DNA from: Streptomyces sp. NBC_01428
GTDB taxonomy: Bacteria > Actinomycetota > Actinomycetes > Streptomycetales > Streptomycetaceae
Assembly: GCF_036231965.1 (NCBI RefSeq)
Contig: NZ_CP109499.1
Location: forward strand, 5,146,001 to 5,210,000
Direction: 5' to 3'
Length of the DNA: 64,000 bases
The translations under genes were made by a program, and so were the position numbers. Each line of letters opens with the position of its first letter. Position 1 is the first letter of the stretch. Below are positions 24,792 to 33,900 of the stretch, piece by piece. Below the pieces are notes generated by a model. The model saw nothing but the letters and a program-made list of their open reading frames with translations, was not told the origin of the DNA and made no database searches.

Positions 24792-26024
24792 TCATCCGGC
24801 GATCAGCCGCACCGGCAGTTCGAACAGGTCGTTCTGCGTCACCACCGGCTTGTTCCGCAGCTCCGACGCCGGCACCGCGAGGTCCAGGCCGGGGAAACGC
24901 GCGTACAGGGCGGGCAGCGCGACGCCCGCCTCCAGGCGGGACAGGGCGGCACCGGGGCAGACGTGCGGGCCGTGCCCGAAGGAGATGTGCCGGGGACCCT
25001 CCGAGCGGCCGATGTCGAAGGCGCCCGCCGTCGGGCCGTGCGCGTTCTCGTCCCGGCCGATCGCCCCGTACGACACGATCAGCGCGTCGCCCGCCGGGAT
25101 CACCTTGTCGCCGACCGGGACGTCCTCGGTCGCGAAACGGATCAGGACGTGCGAGGTCGGGGTGGAGTGACGCAGCGTCTCCTCGACGACCGCGGACCAG
25201 TCGGCCTCGCCGGACAGGACGCGGGCGCGCTGCTCGGGGTGGGCGGACAGGTTGACGACCGCGTTGACGATCAGGGAGATCGTCGTCTCGTGGCCTGCGG
25301 CGACCATCAGCTGCAGGGTGGAGACGATCTCCTCGTCGGTGAGGTGGTCGCCGTCCTCGGAGGCCAGGATCAGCGCGCTGGTCAGGTCGTCGCCCGGCGC
25401 CGCCCGCTTCGCCGCGACCGTGTCCGCCATGATCCCGGCCAGCTCGGTGAGCGTCGCGATGACCTCGGCGGGCGGCGTCTGCGTGGAGAAGAACTTCTCG
25501 AACAGCTCCTTGAGCCGCGGCAGCCGCGCCTCCTCGATGCCCATGAGGTCGGCGACGACGTACATGGGCAGCGGGTACGCGAAGTCGGCCTTCAGGTCGA
25601 CGACGTCGCCGTCGAGCCCGTCGAGGTCGTCGAGCAGACCCTCCGTCAGCTTCGCTATCCGCTCCCGCATCTGCTCCACCCGCCGCGGGGTGAGCGCCTG
25701 CGCGACCAGCGTGCGCATCCTGCGGTGGTCGGCGCCGTCCACGGTGAGCATGGAGCGGCCCGGGTTGGCGAGTCCGATCAGCGGCCAGTCGGGGGCGATC
25801 TCCCCGCGCTGCCAGGCACCCCACACGTTGATGTCCTTGACCAGGCGGGGGTCGGTGAGCAGGGCGCGCGCCTCGGCGTGGTGCGTGACCGCCCACACGG
25901 GGACGCCGCCGGGCAGCTCGACGGCGGCGAGGGGGCCCGCGGCGCGCAGCGCCTCGCTCTCGCCGTCCAGGTCGGTGACGAAGGGGTCCAGGACGATGCG
26001 GGTCTCTTCGGTACCGGTGCTCAT
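24792..26024 (-). CDS. Cytochrome P450, CYP154-like
   Basis: 410-aa soluble bacterial P450. Canonical motifs are intact: I-helix MVAAGHETTISL, K-helix EETLRHSTP (ExxR), and the heme loop FGHGPHVCPGAAL with the axial cysteine. It is the last gene of the conservon, separated by 100 bp and a hairpin from the preceding atypical P450 and provided with its own Shine-Dalgarno (GGAGGG). In S. coelicolor, some conservons end in such P450 pairs (CYP157 followed by a CYP154-type), and that is the basis of the CYP154 suggestion. Substrate unknown. Tandem terminators follow. Confidence 0.9.
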   Translation of the reverse strand: MSTGTEETRIVLDPFVTDLDGESEALRAAGPLAAVELPGGVPVWAVTHHAEARALLTDPRLVKDINVWGAWQRGEIAPDWPLIGLANPGRSMLTVDGADHRRMRTLVAQALTPRRVEQMRERIAKLTEGLLDDLDGLDGDVVDLKADFAYPLPMYVVADLMGIEEARLPRLKELFEKFFSTQTPPAEVIATLTELAGIMADTVAAKRAAPGDDLTSALILASEDGDHLTDEEIVSTLQLMVAAGHETTISLIVNAVVNLSAHPEQRARVLSGEADWSAVVEETLRHSTPTSHVLIRFATEDVPVGDKVIPAGDALIVSYGAIGRDENAHGPTAGAFDIGRSEGPRHISFGHGPHVCPGAALSRLEAGVALPALYARFPGLDLAVPASELRNKPVVTQNDLFELPVRLIAG

Positions 26025-26067
26025 GCGGGGGTCCCTCCAGGGGGCGGGGTAGGAGTACGGCGTCTTC

Positions 26068-26112
26068 CCGGGGGCAGCCCCCGGAGCCCGGCCGGCGGAT
26101 GGGCCGGCCGGG
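26068..26112 (-). terminator. Hairpins between the two P450 genes
   Basis: CCGGGGG-CAG-CCCCCGG (26068-26084) and CCCGGCCGGC (26087-26096) / GCCGGCCGGG (26103-26112). They follow the first P450 stop on the minus strand and may reduce, or mark processing of, the transcript into the second P450 gene. Confidence 0.55.
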
Positions 26113-26124
26113 TGCGTCGGGGTC

Positions 26125-27339
26125 TCAGAGGACGGGCACGGGCGTGAACGTGACGGGCAGTTCGTCCAGGCCCCGCAGCCACGGGGAGGGGCGCCGGGTG
26201 AGGGACTCGGCGGGCACGGCCAGGTCGATGTCGGGCAGCCGGTCCAGGACGACCTCGATACCGGTCCGCGCGATGACCTCGGCGACCTCCTGCGCGGGGA
26301 ACGGGCAGCGGTGCTCGCCGTGCCCGAACGAGAAGTGGGCGTTGTTCCCGCCGGTGAGCGCGGAGCTGTCGGTGCGGACCTGCGGGTCGGAGTTGGCGCC
26401 CTGCAGGCCGAGGAGCACGAGGTCGCCGGTGCGGATGCGGCGCCCGCCGAGCTGGGTGTCGCGCGAGGCCCACCGTCCGGCGACGTTCTGGGTGGGGGTG
26501 TCCTCCCACAGGACCTCGTTCATGGCCTCGGCGACACTGTGCCGGCCGCCGAAGAGGGAGGCGGCGAAGCGGTCGTCGGTGAGCATCAGGCGCAGCGAGT
26601 TGCCGATCCAGTCGGCGGTGGGCTGGTGCCCGGCGGCCATCATGACCATCAGGTCCTGGGCGATCTCCTCGTCGGTGAACCCGGAGGGGTCGGCGAGCAT
26701 CCGGGACACGACGTCGTTCGCCGGCGTCTCCTTGCGGTCGGCGAGCAACCGCGCCATGGAGGCGGCGAGATGACGCTGCCCGTCGAGCGCCCCCTCCCGC
26801 CCGTTGATCATGTCGTTGAGTGCGGTGACCAGGCCGGGGCCCTGCTCGTCGGAGAAGCCGTAGAGCGTGGCGAGGACCCGGACCGGGAGCAGGGCCGCGT
26901 AGTCGCCGACGATGTCCGTCTCGCCCTTGGCGCAGACGGCGTCGATGAGTTCGTCGGCGAACTTCTCGGCGTGCGACCGCAGTTCGAAGGGGTCGACGGC
27001 TTCGAGGGCGTCACTGATCATCGCGGCACGTTCGCGGTGCCGTTCACCGACCGTGTACAGGATGGACGGCTGCTTGCGGCCGATCATCGGCAGCAGCGGC
27101 CAGTCGTCGGGGATGCGGTCCCACTGGTTCCACAGGTCCGAGTCGCGGCTGAACAACTGCGGGTCGCCGGTCACCTGGTGGAGTTCGCGGTAGCCGACGA
27201 CGAGGAACGCGGGGATGTCGCCGTCGAGGACGACGGGCACGACCGATCCGTGGTCGCGCCGCATCTCCCGGTACAGCTCCGCCGGTTCGGTCTGGAACCG
27301 GGGGCCGCTGAGCGGGACGGGGGCGGGGGTGGGGCTCAC
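26125..27339 (-). CDS. Atypical cytochrome P450 lacking ExxR (CYP157-like)
   Basis: 404 aa, P450 fold. The heme loop is FSFGHGEHRCPFPAQ, keeping the axial Cys but with Pro-Phe in place of the usual Gly after it. The K-helix, normally ExxR, reads NEVLWEDTP, so the arginine is replaced by Trp. The I-helix has AAGHQPTADW with the acid-alcohol pair disturbed (HQPT). ExxR loss is the hallmark reported for CYP157 proteins of S. coelicolor conservons. GTG at 27339 overlaps the cvnD stop as GTGA, so it is translated with the conservon. It may be a regulatory or redox-sensing member instead of a monooxygenase; that is inference. Confidence 0.88.
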   Translation of the reverse strand: MSPTPAPVPLSGPRFQTEPAELYREMRRDHGSVVPVVLDGDIPAFLVVGYRELHQVTGDPQLFSRDSDLWNQWDRIPDDWPLLPMIGRKQPSILYTVGERHRERAAMISDALEAVDPFELRSHAEKFADELIDAVCAKGETDIVGDYAALLPVRVLATLYGFSDEQGPGLVTALNDMINGREGALDGQRHLAASMARLLADRKETPANDVVSRMLADPSGFTDEEIAQDLMVMMAAGHQPTADWIGNSLRLMLTDDRFAASLFGGRHSVAEAMNEVLWEDTPTQNVAGRWASRDTQLGGRRIRTGDLVLLGLQGANSDPQVRTDSSALTGGNNAHFSFGHGEHRCPFPAQEVAEVIARTGIEVVLDRLPDIDLAVPAESLTRRPSPWLRGLDELPVTFTPVPVL

Positions 27340-27974
27340 AGCGCGGGCTCCGGTGCGGTCAGGGCGTCCTCCGCGGTGGCGGCGCCGTGGCGGGCGTGCA
27401 GGGACTGGAGGTGTTCCACGAGCGTGATCAGCACGCGCTTGCTGGACTCCCGGGAACGGGCGTCGCAGTCGAGGAGCGGCACGTGCGGGTCGAGGTCGAG
27501 GGCCTCCCGGATCTGCGCCGGGGTGTGCGTGGGTCCGCCGAAGTCGTTGCACGCCACGATGAACGGGGTGCCGTGGTGCTCCAGCCGGTCGATGGCGTAC
27601 CAGGAGTCGTCGATACGGCGGGTGTCGACGAGGACGACGGCGCCGAGCGTGCCGGAGAACAGCCGGTCCCACAGGAACCAGAACCGTTCCTGGCCGGGCG
27701 CCCCGAACAGGTACAGCACGTTGCGGGCGTCGAGCGTGATGCGGCCGAAGTCGAAGGCGACGGTGGTCGCGGACTTGCCGCGCACCTCGCTGATGTCGTC
27801 GACGGCCTCGCCGGCCTGCGTCATCGTCTCCTCGGTGTTGAGGGGACGTATCTCGCTGACCGAGCGGACCAGGGTCGTCTTGCCGACGCCGAAGCCGCCC
27901 ACGACCACGATCTTCAGGCCGTTGTCGGCCGACGCCGACAGGGGCGCACGAGCGTCAGAGGTTACGGAGTCCAA
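27336..27974 (-). CDS. cvnD: Conservon GTPase CvnD
   Basis: 212-aa small Ras-like GTPase of the MglA/Cvn group. P-loop VVGGFGVGKTTLVRSVSEI, switch II region FGAPGQERFWFLWDRL, and ACNDFGG as the NKxD-type guanine motif with Asn-Asp. The start is probably TTG at 27974, overlapping cvnC by 20 nt; no ATG or GTG fits before the P-loop. Partners are the CvnA membrane ATPase, CvnB roadblock and CvnC, which in S. coelicolor conservon 9 form a membrane complex resembling a G-protein-coupled receptor system. Downstream stop overlaps the P450 start. Confidence 0.92.
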   Translation of the reverse strand: MDSVTSDARAPLSASADNGLKIVVVGGFGVGKTTLVRSVSEIRPLNTEETMTQAGEAVDDISEVRGKSATTVAFDFGRITLDARNVLYLFGAPGQERFWFLWDRLFSGTLGAVVLVDTRRIDDSWYAIDRLEHHGTPFIVACNDFGGPTHTPAQIREALDLDPHVPLLDCDARSRESSKRVLITLVEHLQSLHARHGAATAEDALTAPEPAL

Positions 27975-28311
27975 CGAGCACCTGCTCCAGGATGTCGGGA
28001 TCGGGAAGACCGGAGGGAACGGTGGTGTGCGGGTGACGGGCACTGACCCGGCCCGCGGAGAGCAGGTCGGACAGCAGGATGCGGGTGATCGACACCGGCA
28101 GCGCGAGTTCCGCCGCGATCTCCACGACGGCGGTGGGCCGTTCGCACATCCGCAGGATCGCGGTGTGCTCGGACTGCATTCCCGTCACCGGCTCGCACTC
28201 GGCGACCACCAGGGTCACGAGGTCGAAGGGGGTGTCGGGACCGGACCGGCTGCGGCCTCCGGTGAGGGTGTACAGCCGGTCGGGTGCGTCGTCCCTGCCG
28301 GGACGGCTCAT
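27955..28311 (-). CDS. cvnC: Conservon protein CvnC (DUF742)
   Basis: 118 aa. DUF742 pattern: RLYTLTGGRSRSG at the start, FDLVTLVVAE, the helix-turn-helix-like CERPTAVVEIAAELALPVSITRILLSDLL (short form RPTAVVEIAAELALPVS), and DPDILEQVLVGLRNL at the end. It begins with ATG overlapping the cvnB stop (ATGA). Its exact biochemical role is unknown; it is an invariant partner of CvnA, B and D. A longer frame to 29181 runs antiparallel through cvnA and is ignored. Confidence 0.9.
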   Translation of the reverse strand: MSRPGRDDAPDRLYTLTGGRSRSGPDTPFDLVTLVVAECEPVTGMQSEHTAILRMCERPTAVVEIAAELALPVSITRILLSDLLSAGRVSARHPHTTVPSGLPDPDILEQVLVGLRNL

Positions 28312-28715
28312 GACGTCCGCGGCGGCGCGCTCAGGTACTCGCCCAGCTGTTCCACGAGCTCGCTCATGTTGTGCCCGACGAGCCCGGCGTCCGCGTCCTC
28401 CGCGGTGACGACGGCGAGATGCGCGCCGTCGCCGGCCTCCACGATGAACAGCACCCCGCCGTAGAACTCGGCCATCGCCGAGCGCACGCCTCCGGAGCCG
28501 TCGCCGAACTCGACGGACGCGCCGTGCGACAGCGACTGGATACCGGCGGCGATCGCGGCGAGCTGGTCGGCCTGGTCGACCGACAGTTCGGGGGTGCGGC
28601 ACAGCTTCAGGCCGTCGCGGGAGAGCACGAGCGCGTGCCGGGCGCCCGGGGTGCGCTCGAGGAGGCCCTCGATGAGCCAGGAGAGCTTCTCGTCGGCGGT
28701 GATGGTGCCGGTCAT
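28308..28715 (-). CDS. cvnB: Conservon roadblock/LC7 protein CvnB
   Basis: 135 aa, roadblock/LC7 fold. These proteins act as regulators or GTPase-activating partners of small GTPases such as CvnD. Motifs: LSWLIEGLLERTPGARHALVLSRDGL, shown by ERTPGARHALVLSRDGL, then LAAIAAGIQSLSHGAS and LFIVEAGDGAHLAVV. It starts ATGA-coupled to the cvnA stop and ends ATGA-coupled to cvnC. Length and sequence are standard for conservons. Confidence 0.93.
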   Translation of the reverse strand: MTGTITADEKLSWLIEGLLERTPGARHALVLSRDGLKLCRTPELSVDQADQLAAIAAGIQSLSHGASVEFGDGSGGVRSAMAEFYGGVLFIVEAGDGAHLAVVTAEDADAGLVGHNMSELVEQLGEYLSAPPRTS

Positions 28716-30679
28716 GAGGTGGTGTCGCCTTCCGGGAGCGCGTGCTGGGTGGGGGTGTTCGTCGAAAGGGGCGCGGGCGGAGCGCCCTGCGCGCCGGCCT
28801 CGCCGCGGGGGCCGTCCGTGCCGTTCGTGCCGCGGGCGCGGTCCGCGTCGGGTGCGGTCCGCTGTCCGGGGACCTGGTCCTCGGCGCGGGCCCGCGCGGG
28901 CTCCTCGCCCTGCGCCTCCTCGGCCCGTACGGCCTCGGGGGCGTCCGGCGCGGTGCCGCGCACCGCCTGCCGGAAGCTGCCGAAGCGGGCCGCGGACCGG
29001 GTCCTCGGATCCTCCCCGCCACGGGCTTCGGGGGCGGGCTGCGGTGTCGTGTGGGAGCGGCTGCGCTCGGCGTGGGCGAGGGTGCGGCCCCGGCGCCGCT
29101 TGGGCAGTCCGCCGGTGGCGGAGGGCCCCGGTTCGTGCCGGGGCGAGTCGTGTGCCGGTACGGGGTCGGGGTCGAGGTCACCGGCCGCTCGGCCCGCCGC
29201 GTACGACACGGGGGCGGTGGGGGAGTCCTCGGCGGGCCGGGAGGCGCGGTCGTCGTCGCCCCCGTCCGGACCGGCCGTCTCCCGCCGCTCGCCGGGGCCG
29301 TGCTGCGCCTCGGGCTCCCGGTGGGCGCGGGTGCCGGGCGCCGAGCTGTGGCCGGCGACGGCGACGGCGGCGGGCGCGGGCGTGGCCGCCGTGCCGGCCT
29401 CGGGGGTCGTGCCGGGTGTGGCGTCGGGCGCGGTGCCCGGCACGGTGCTCGGCGGGGTGAGGAGGTCCTGCGGGATGAGGACGAGGACGCCGGTGCCGCC
29501 GCGCGCGGAGGGCCGGAACGACACCTTCAGACCGTGCTTGCGGGCGAGCCTGCCGACCACCGCGAGGCCGAGGCGGGTGCCGGTGAGGCCACCGAGGCCG
29601 CCGGTGTCCGCGGCCTCGCCGGAGACGGCGCGCTCCGCGCGGCGCAGCTGGACGTCGCCCATCACCAGGCCGCTGTCCTCGACGGAGACGATGACGCCGG
29701 CCGGGACCTCCTCCACGTACACGTGGACCTCGGCGGTCGGCGGGGAGAACGTGGCGGCGTTGTCGAGGAGTTCGGCGAGCGCGTGCATGACGCCCTCGGC
29801 GGCGTGCCCGGCGACGGCGGCCTCGCTCGCGGAGTGCACGCGCACCCGCTGGTAACCGCCGATGCGGCCCATGGCGCCGCGCAGGATCGACTCCATGACG
29901 ATGGGGCGGGCCCAGCGGCGTCCGGAGCGGGCGCCCGCCAGGACGGCGACGGAGTCGGCGAGCCGGCCGGCCTGCGCGGTGCGGTGGTCGAGGTGGAGGA
30001 GGTCGGCGAGGACGTCCTCGTCGGAGTGCTTCTCCTCCATGGCCCGCAGGTCGGCGAGCATGCCGGTGGACAGTGCCTGCATGCGTCCGGCCGCGTTGGC
30101 GGTCGCGGAGATCGCGGCGGCACGCTCGCCGGCGGCCTGCCGGGCGCGGGTGTCGAGTTCGGCGTTGCGGGCGGTCAGGCGGGCGCGGTCGGCGGCGAAC
30201 CGGTCGCGTTCCGCGGCGGACTCCTCGGCGAGACGGTCGCGTTCGGCGGTGAATTCCGCGGTGAGGCGGTCGCGTTCGCGCGCGGCGTCCTCGGTCAGCC
30301 GGGTCCGTTCACGGTCGGCGTTCTCGGCGGCGTGCACGCGGTCGCGGGCGGCCTCGTCCGCGAGCCGGGCCCGTTCCTGGCCGAACTCCTCGGCCTGTCG
30401 GGCCCGTTCGTGCAGGAGCCGGCCCGTGTCCTGGGTCACCGACTCGAGCCGGCCGCGCAGGAGTCGCGCGGCCCGGACGGATCGGGCGGCCACCGCGACG
30501 GCCGCGCACAGCAGCACGGCGGCGGTGCCGAGACCCCAGGCGAGCGGGGCCCGGGCGGTCGCGGGGGCGAGCAGGACGGCGGCCACCACGGCGATCGCGG
30601 CCAGTGCGACGGCGGTCAGCACGGGGGGTGCGATGGCGCGCAGGGCGGGTCGTTCGCCGGAGGGCAGGGGCGGGGTCAT
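28712..30679 (-). CDS. cvnA: Conservon sensor ATPase CvnA
   Basis: 655-aa membrane sensor with a histidine-kinase-like ATPase. Two N-terminal helices (APPVLTAVALAAIAVVAAVLL and AWGLGTAAVLLCAAVAV, both as predicted spans) are followed by a long coiled coil of Arg/Glu/Asp heptads (RERDRLTAEFTAERDRLAEE region, about residues 80-190). Next comes a dimerisation-like segment with LHLDHRTAQ, and an ATPase with N box ELLDNAATFSPP, G boxes VEDSGLV and TGTRLGLAVVGRLARKHG. The last 220 residues are a disordered Pro/Glu/Ala tail. Classical autophosphorylation is doubtful in this family. ATG at 30679 follows GAGGA. First gene of the conservon. Confidence 0.9.
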   Translation of the reverse strand: MTPPLPSGERPALRAIAPPVLTAVALAAIAVVAAVLLAPATARAPLAWGLGTAAVLLCAAVAVAARSVRAARLLRGRLESVTQDTGRLLHERARQAEEFGQERARLADEAARDRVHAAENADRERTRLTEDAARERDRLTAEFTAERDRLAEESAAERDRFAADRARLTARNAELDTRARQAAGERAAAISATANAAGRMQALSTGMLADLRAMEEKHSDEDVLADLLHLDHRTAQAGRLADSVAVLAGARSGRRWARPIVMESILRGAMGRIGGYQRVRVHSASEAAVAGHAAEGVMHALAELLDNAATFSPPTAEVHVYVEEVPAGVIVSVEDSGLVMGDVQLRRAERAVSGEAADTGGLGGLTGTRLGLAVVGRLARKHGLKVSFRPSARGGTGVLVLIPQDLLTPPSTVPGTAPDATPGTTPEAGTAATPAPAAVAVAGHSSAPGTRAHREPEAQHGPGERRETAGPDGGDDDRASRPAEDSPTAPVSYAAGRAAGDLDPDPVPAHDSPRHEPGPSATGGLPKRRRGRTLAHAERSRSHTTPQPAPEARGGEDPRTRSAARFGSFRQAVRGTAPDAPEAVRAEEAQGEEPARARAEDQVPGQRTAPDADRARGTNGTDGPRGEAGAQGAPPAPLSTNTPTQHALPEGDTTS

Positions 30680-30908
30680 CAATCGGTCCTCGGTCGTGTT
30701 CCTGGGGGAAGAACGTGTCCTCGGTCGTGTCCTCGGTCGGGTCCTGGGCGAGAAGCGACACCTGGTGCTCAACTGGCGGTCACTATATGAGAGTTCGTGA
30801 TCGGATTGGGAAGGTTCGGAAAGCGGTCTCATGATCGGCCCGGCAAAACGGGGCCATTCGGATACCCGCCGGGCAGCCCGCGCGGACACCCGGCGGCATC
30901 CTGGACCC
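30680..30908. promoter_or_regulatory. Divergent promoter region with direct repeats (cvnA / FAD oxidoreductase)
   Basis: Three copies of TCCTCGGTCG (30687-30696, 30718-30727, 30730-30739) lie in the untranslated leader of cvnA. A TATAGT on the minus strand (complement of 30782-30787) is a candidate -10 for the conservon. TATATGAG on the plus strand near 30785 could serve the divergent gene. Confidence 0.45.
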
Positions 30909-33900
30909 ATGACGGATCTCGGCGGACGGCCCCACGGACAGCCGGAACGACGACCGGAACGACGACCGGAACCACACCCCCGGGCACACCCCGCACGACC
31001 GCCCGGCACCTCCCCGGACGCACCCGAAGCCACCCCCGACCTACGGGCCGCCCTCACCCGCGCCGTCCGCGGCGACGTCGCCTTCGACACCACCGCCCGC
31101 GCCCTCACCACCATGGACGCCTCCAACTACCGCCGCGTCCCCCTCGGCGTCGTCTCCCCCTACGACGCCGACGACATCGCCGCCACCCTCGCCGTCTGCC
31201 GCGACCACGCGATCCCCGTCGTCCCCCGCGGCGGCGGCACCTCCATCGCCGGACAGGCCACCGGCACCGGCATCGTCCTCGACCTCACCCGCCACATGAA
31301 CCGCGTCCTCGACCTCGACCCCACCACCCGCACCGCCCGCGTCCAGCCCGGCACCGTCCTCGACCGCCTCCAGGAAACCGCCGCCCCGCACGGCCTGCGC
31401 TTCGGCCCCGACCCCTCCACCCACAGCCGCTGCACCCTCGGCGGCATGATCGGCAACAACTCCTGCGGCACCCACTCCGTCGCCTGGGGCACCACCGCCG
31501 ACAACGTCCACACCCTCACCGTCATCGACTCCACCGGCCGCACCGCCCACCTCGGCCGCCACGGAGCCGGCGCCCCCGACGGCCTCCTCGACCTCGTCAC
31601 CGGCGAACTCGCCCTGCTGCGCACCGGATACCCCGACCTCCCCCGCCGCATCTCCGGCTACGCCCTCGACGCCCTCCTGCCCGAACGCGGCACCGACGTC
31701 GCCCGCGCCTACTGCGGCACCGAAGGCACCTGGGGCATCCTCACCGAAGCCGAGATCCGCCTCGTCGAGACACCCCCCGCCCGCGCCCTCGCCGTCCTCG
31801 GCTACCCCGACGAGAGCGCCGCCGCCGACGCCGCCGCCGGCCTCCTCCCGCACCGGCCCCTCACCGTCGAAGGCATGGCCGCCGACCTCGTCCCCACCCC
31901 CACCGCCCTGCCCCGCGGCGGAGCCTGGCTGTTCGTCGAGACCGGCGGCACCACCCCCGCCGAAGCCCGCGCCCACGCCGACACCATCGTCCGCGCCGCC
32001 GACGTCACCGACGCCCTCGTCGTCACCGACCCCGCCGCCCAACACGCCCTGTGGCGACTGCGCGAGGACGCCTCCGGCACCGCCACCCGCATCCCCGCCA
32101 CCACCGGCCCCGCAGCCGAGGCCTGGCCCGGCTGGGAGGACTGCGCCGTACCCCCCGCCCGCCTCGGCGCCTACCTCCGCGACTTCCGCGCCCTCCTCGC
32201 CGACCACCACCTCCGCGGCACCCCCTACGGACACTTCGGCGACGGCTGCATCCACGTCCGCATCGACTTCGACCTCCTCACCACCCCCGGCATCGCCCGC
32301 TTCCGCCGCTTCTCCCAGGACGTCGCCCACCTCGTCGTCTCCCACGGCGGCTCCCTCTCCGGCGAACACGGCGACGGACAGGCCCGCGCCGAACTCCTCC
32401 CCGCCATGTACGGCCCCGACCTCGTCCACCTCTTCGAACGCGCCAAAGACCTCTGGGACCCCCACAACCTCCTCAACCCCGGCATCCTCGTCCGCCCCCA
32501 CCGCCTCGACGAGAACCTCCGCTTCGCCCCCCTCCCGCACCACCCCGTCGACGTCGCCTTCGGCTACCCCGCCGACGACGGCGACTTCACCGCCGCCGTC
32601 CGCCGCTGCGTCGGCGTCGCCAAATGCCGCACCACCACCCCACCCGGCCACGACGTCATGTGCCCCTCCTACCGCGCCACCGGCGACGACACCCACTCCA
32701 CCCGCGGCCGCGCCCGCCTCCTCCACGAAATGCTCGCCGGCGAGATCATCACCGACGGATGGCGCTCCACCGAGGTCCGCGACGCACTCGACCTGTGCCT
32801 CTCCTGCAAGGGCTGCCGCTCCGACTGCCCCGTCGGCGTCGACATGGCCACCTACAAGGCCGAATTCCTCCACCACCACTACGCCGGCCGCCGCCGCCCC
32901 CGCAGCCACTACACCCTCGGACGCTTCCCCGGCTGGCTCGCCACCGTCACCCGCACCCGCACCGCCCGCATCGTCAACACCCTCGCCGCCCTGCCCCCCG
33001 CCGCCGCGCTCGCCAAACACCTCGCCGGCATCGCCCCCGACCGCACCATCCCCCGCCTCGCACCCCGGACCTTCACCCAGTGGTGGACCGAACGCCTCCG
33101 CGACCGGGCCCGCACCCACGAACAACCCGGCCACACCACACCCCCACCCGCCCCCCTCACCCCCGGCCCCGCCGCCCCCACGTCCGACGGCCCGGCCCCC
33201 GCCCCCGCCGGCTCCACCCCCGCCGGCCCGGCCCCCGCCCCCGCCGGCTCCACCCCCGCCGGCCCGGCCCCCGCCCCCGCCGGCCCCACCGTCCTCCTCT
33301 GGCCCGACACCTTCACCGAACACCTCACCCCCTCCGTCGGACGCGCCGCCGTCCACGTCCTGGAAGCCGCCGGACTCACCGTCCTCCTCCCCCCACGCAC
33401 CTCCCCACGCCACGGACCCGTCGGCGACGGCACCACCCGAGGCCCCCTCCACCCCCGCCACCTCCTGCCCCACCCCACCCGACGCACCTGCTGCGGACTC
33501 ACCTACATCAGCACCGGCCAGCTCGACCACGCCCGCACCGTCCTGCGCCACACCCTCGACCTCATCGAGCCCCAGCTCGCCATCGACGGCCTCCCCGTCG
33601 TCGTCCTCGAACCCAGCTGCGCCGCCACCCTGCGCACCGACCTCCCCGAACTCCTCCCCGACGACCCCCGCGCCCACCGCCTCGCCACCGCCGTCGTCAC
33701 CTTCGCCGAAGCACTCGAACGCCACGCCCCCCACTGGACACCACCCCGCCTCGACCGCCCCGTCGCCGGCCAGACCCACTGCCACCAGCACGCCGTACTC
33801 GGCGACGACGCCGAACAACGCCTACGCGCCGCCGCCGGCCTCACCGGCACCCTCTCCGGCGGCTGCTGCGGCCTCGCCGGCAACTTCGGCTTCGAAAAAG

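Noticed and set aside
31041..33818. 925-codon minus-strand ORF opposite the FAD/Fe-S gene
   Set aside because: Gly/Val/Glu-only composition, the mirror of C-ending codons on the real strand.
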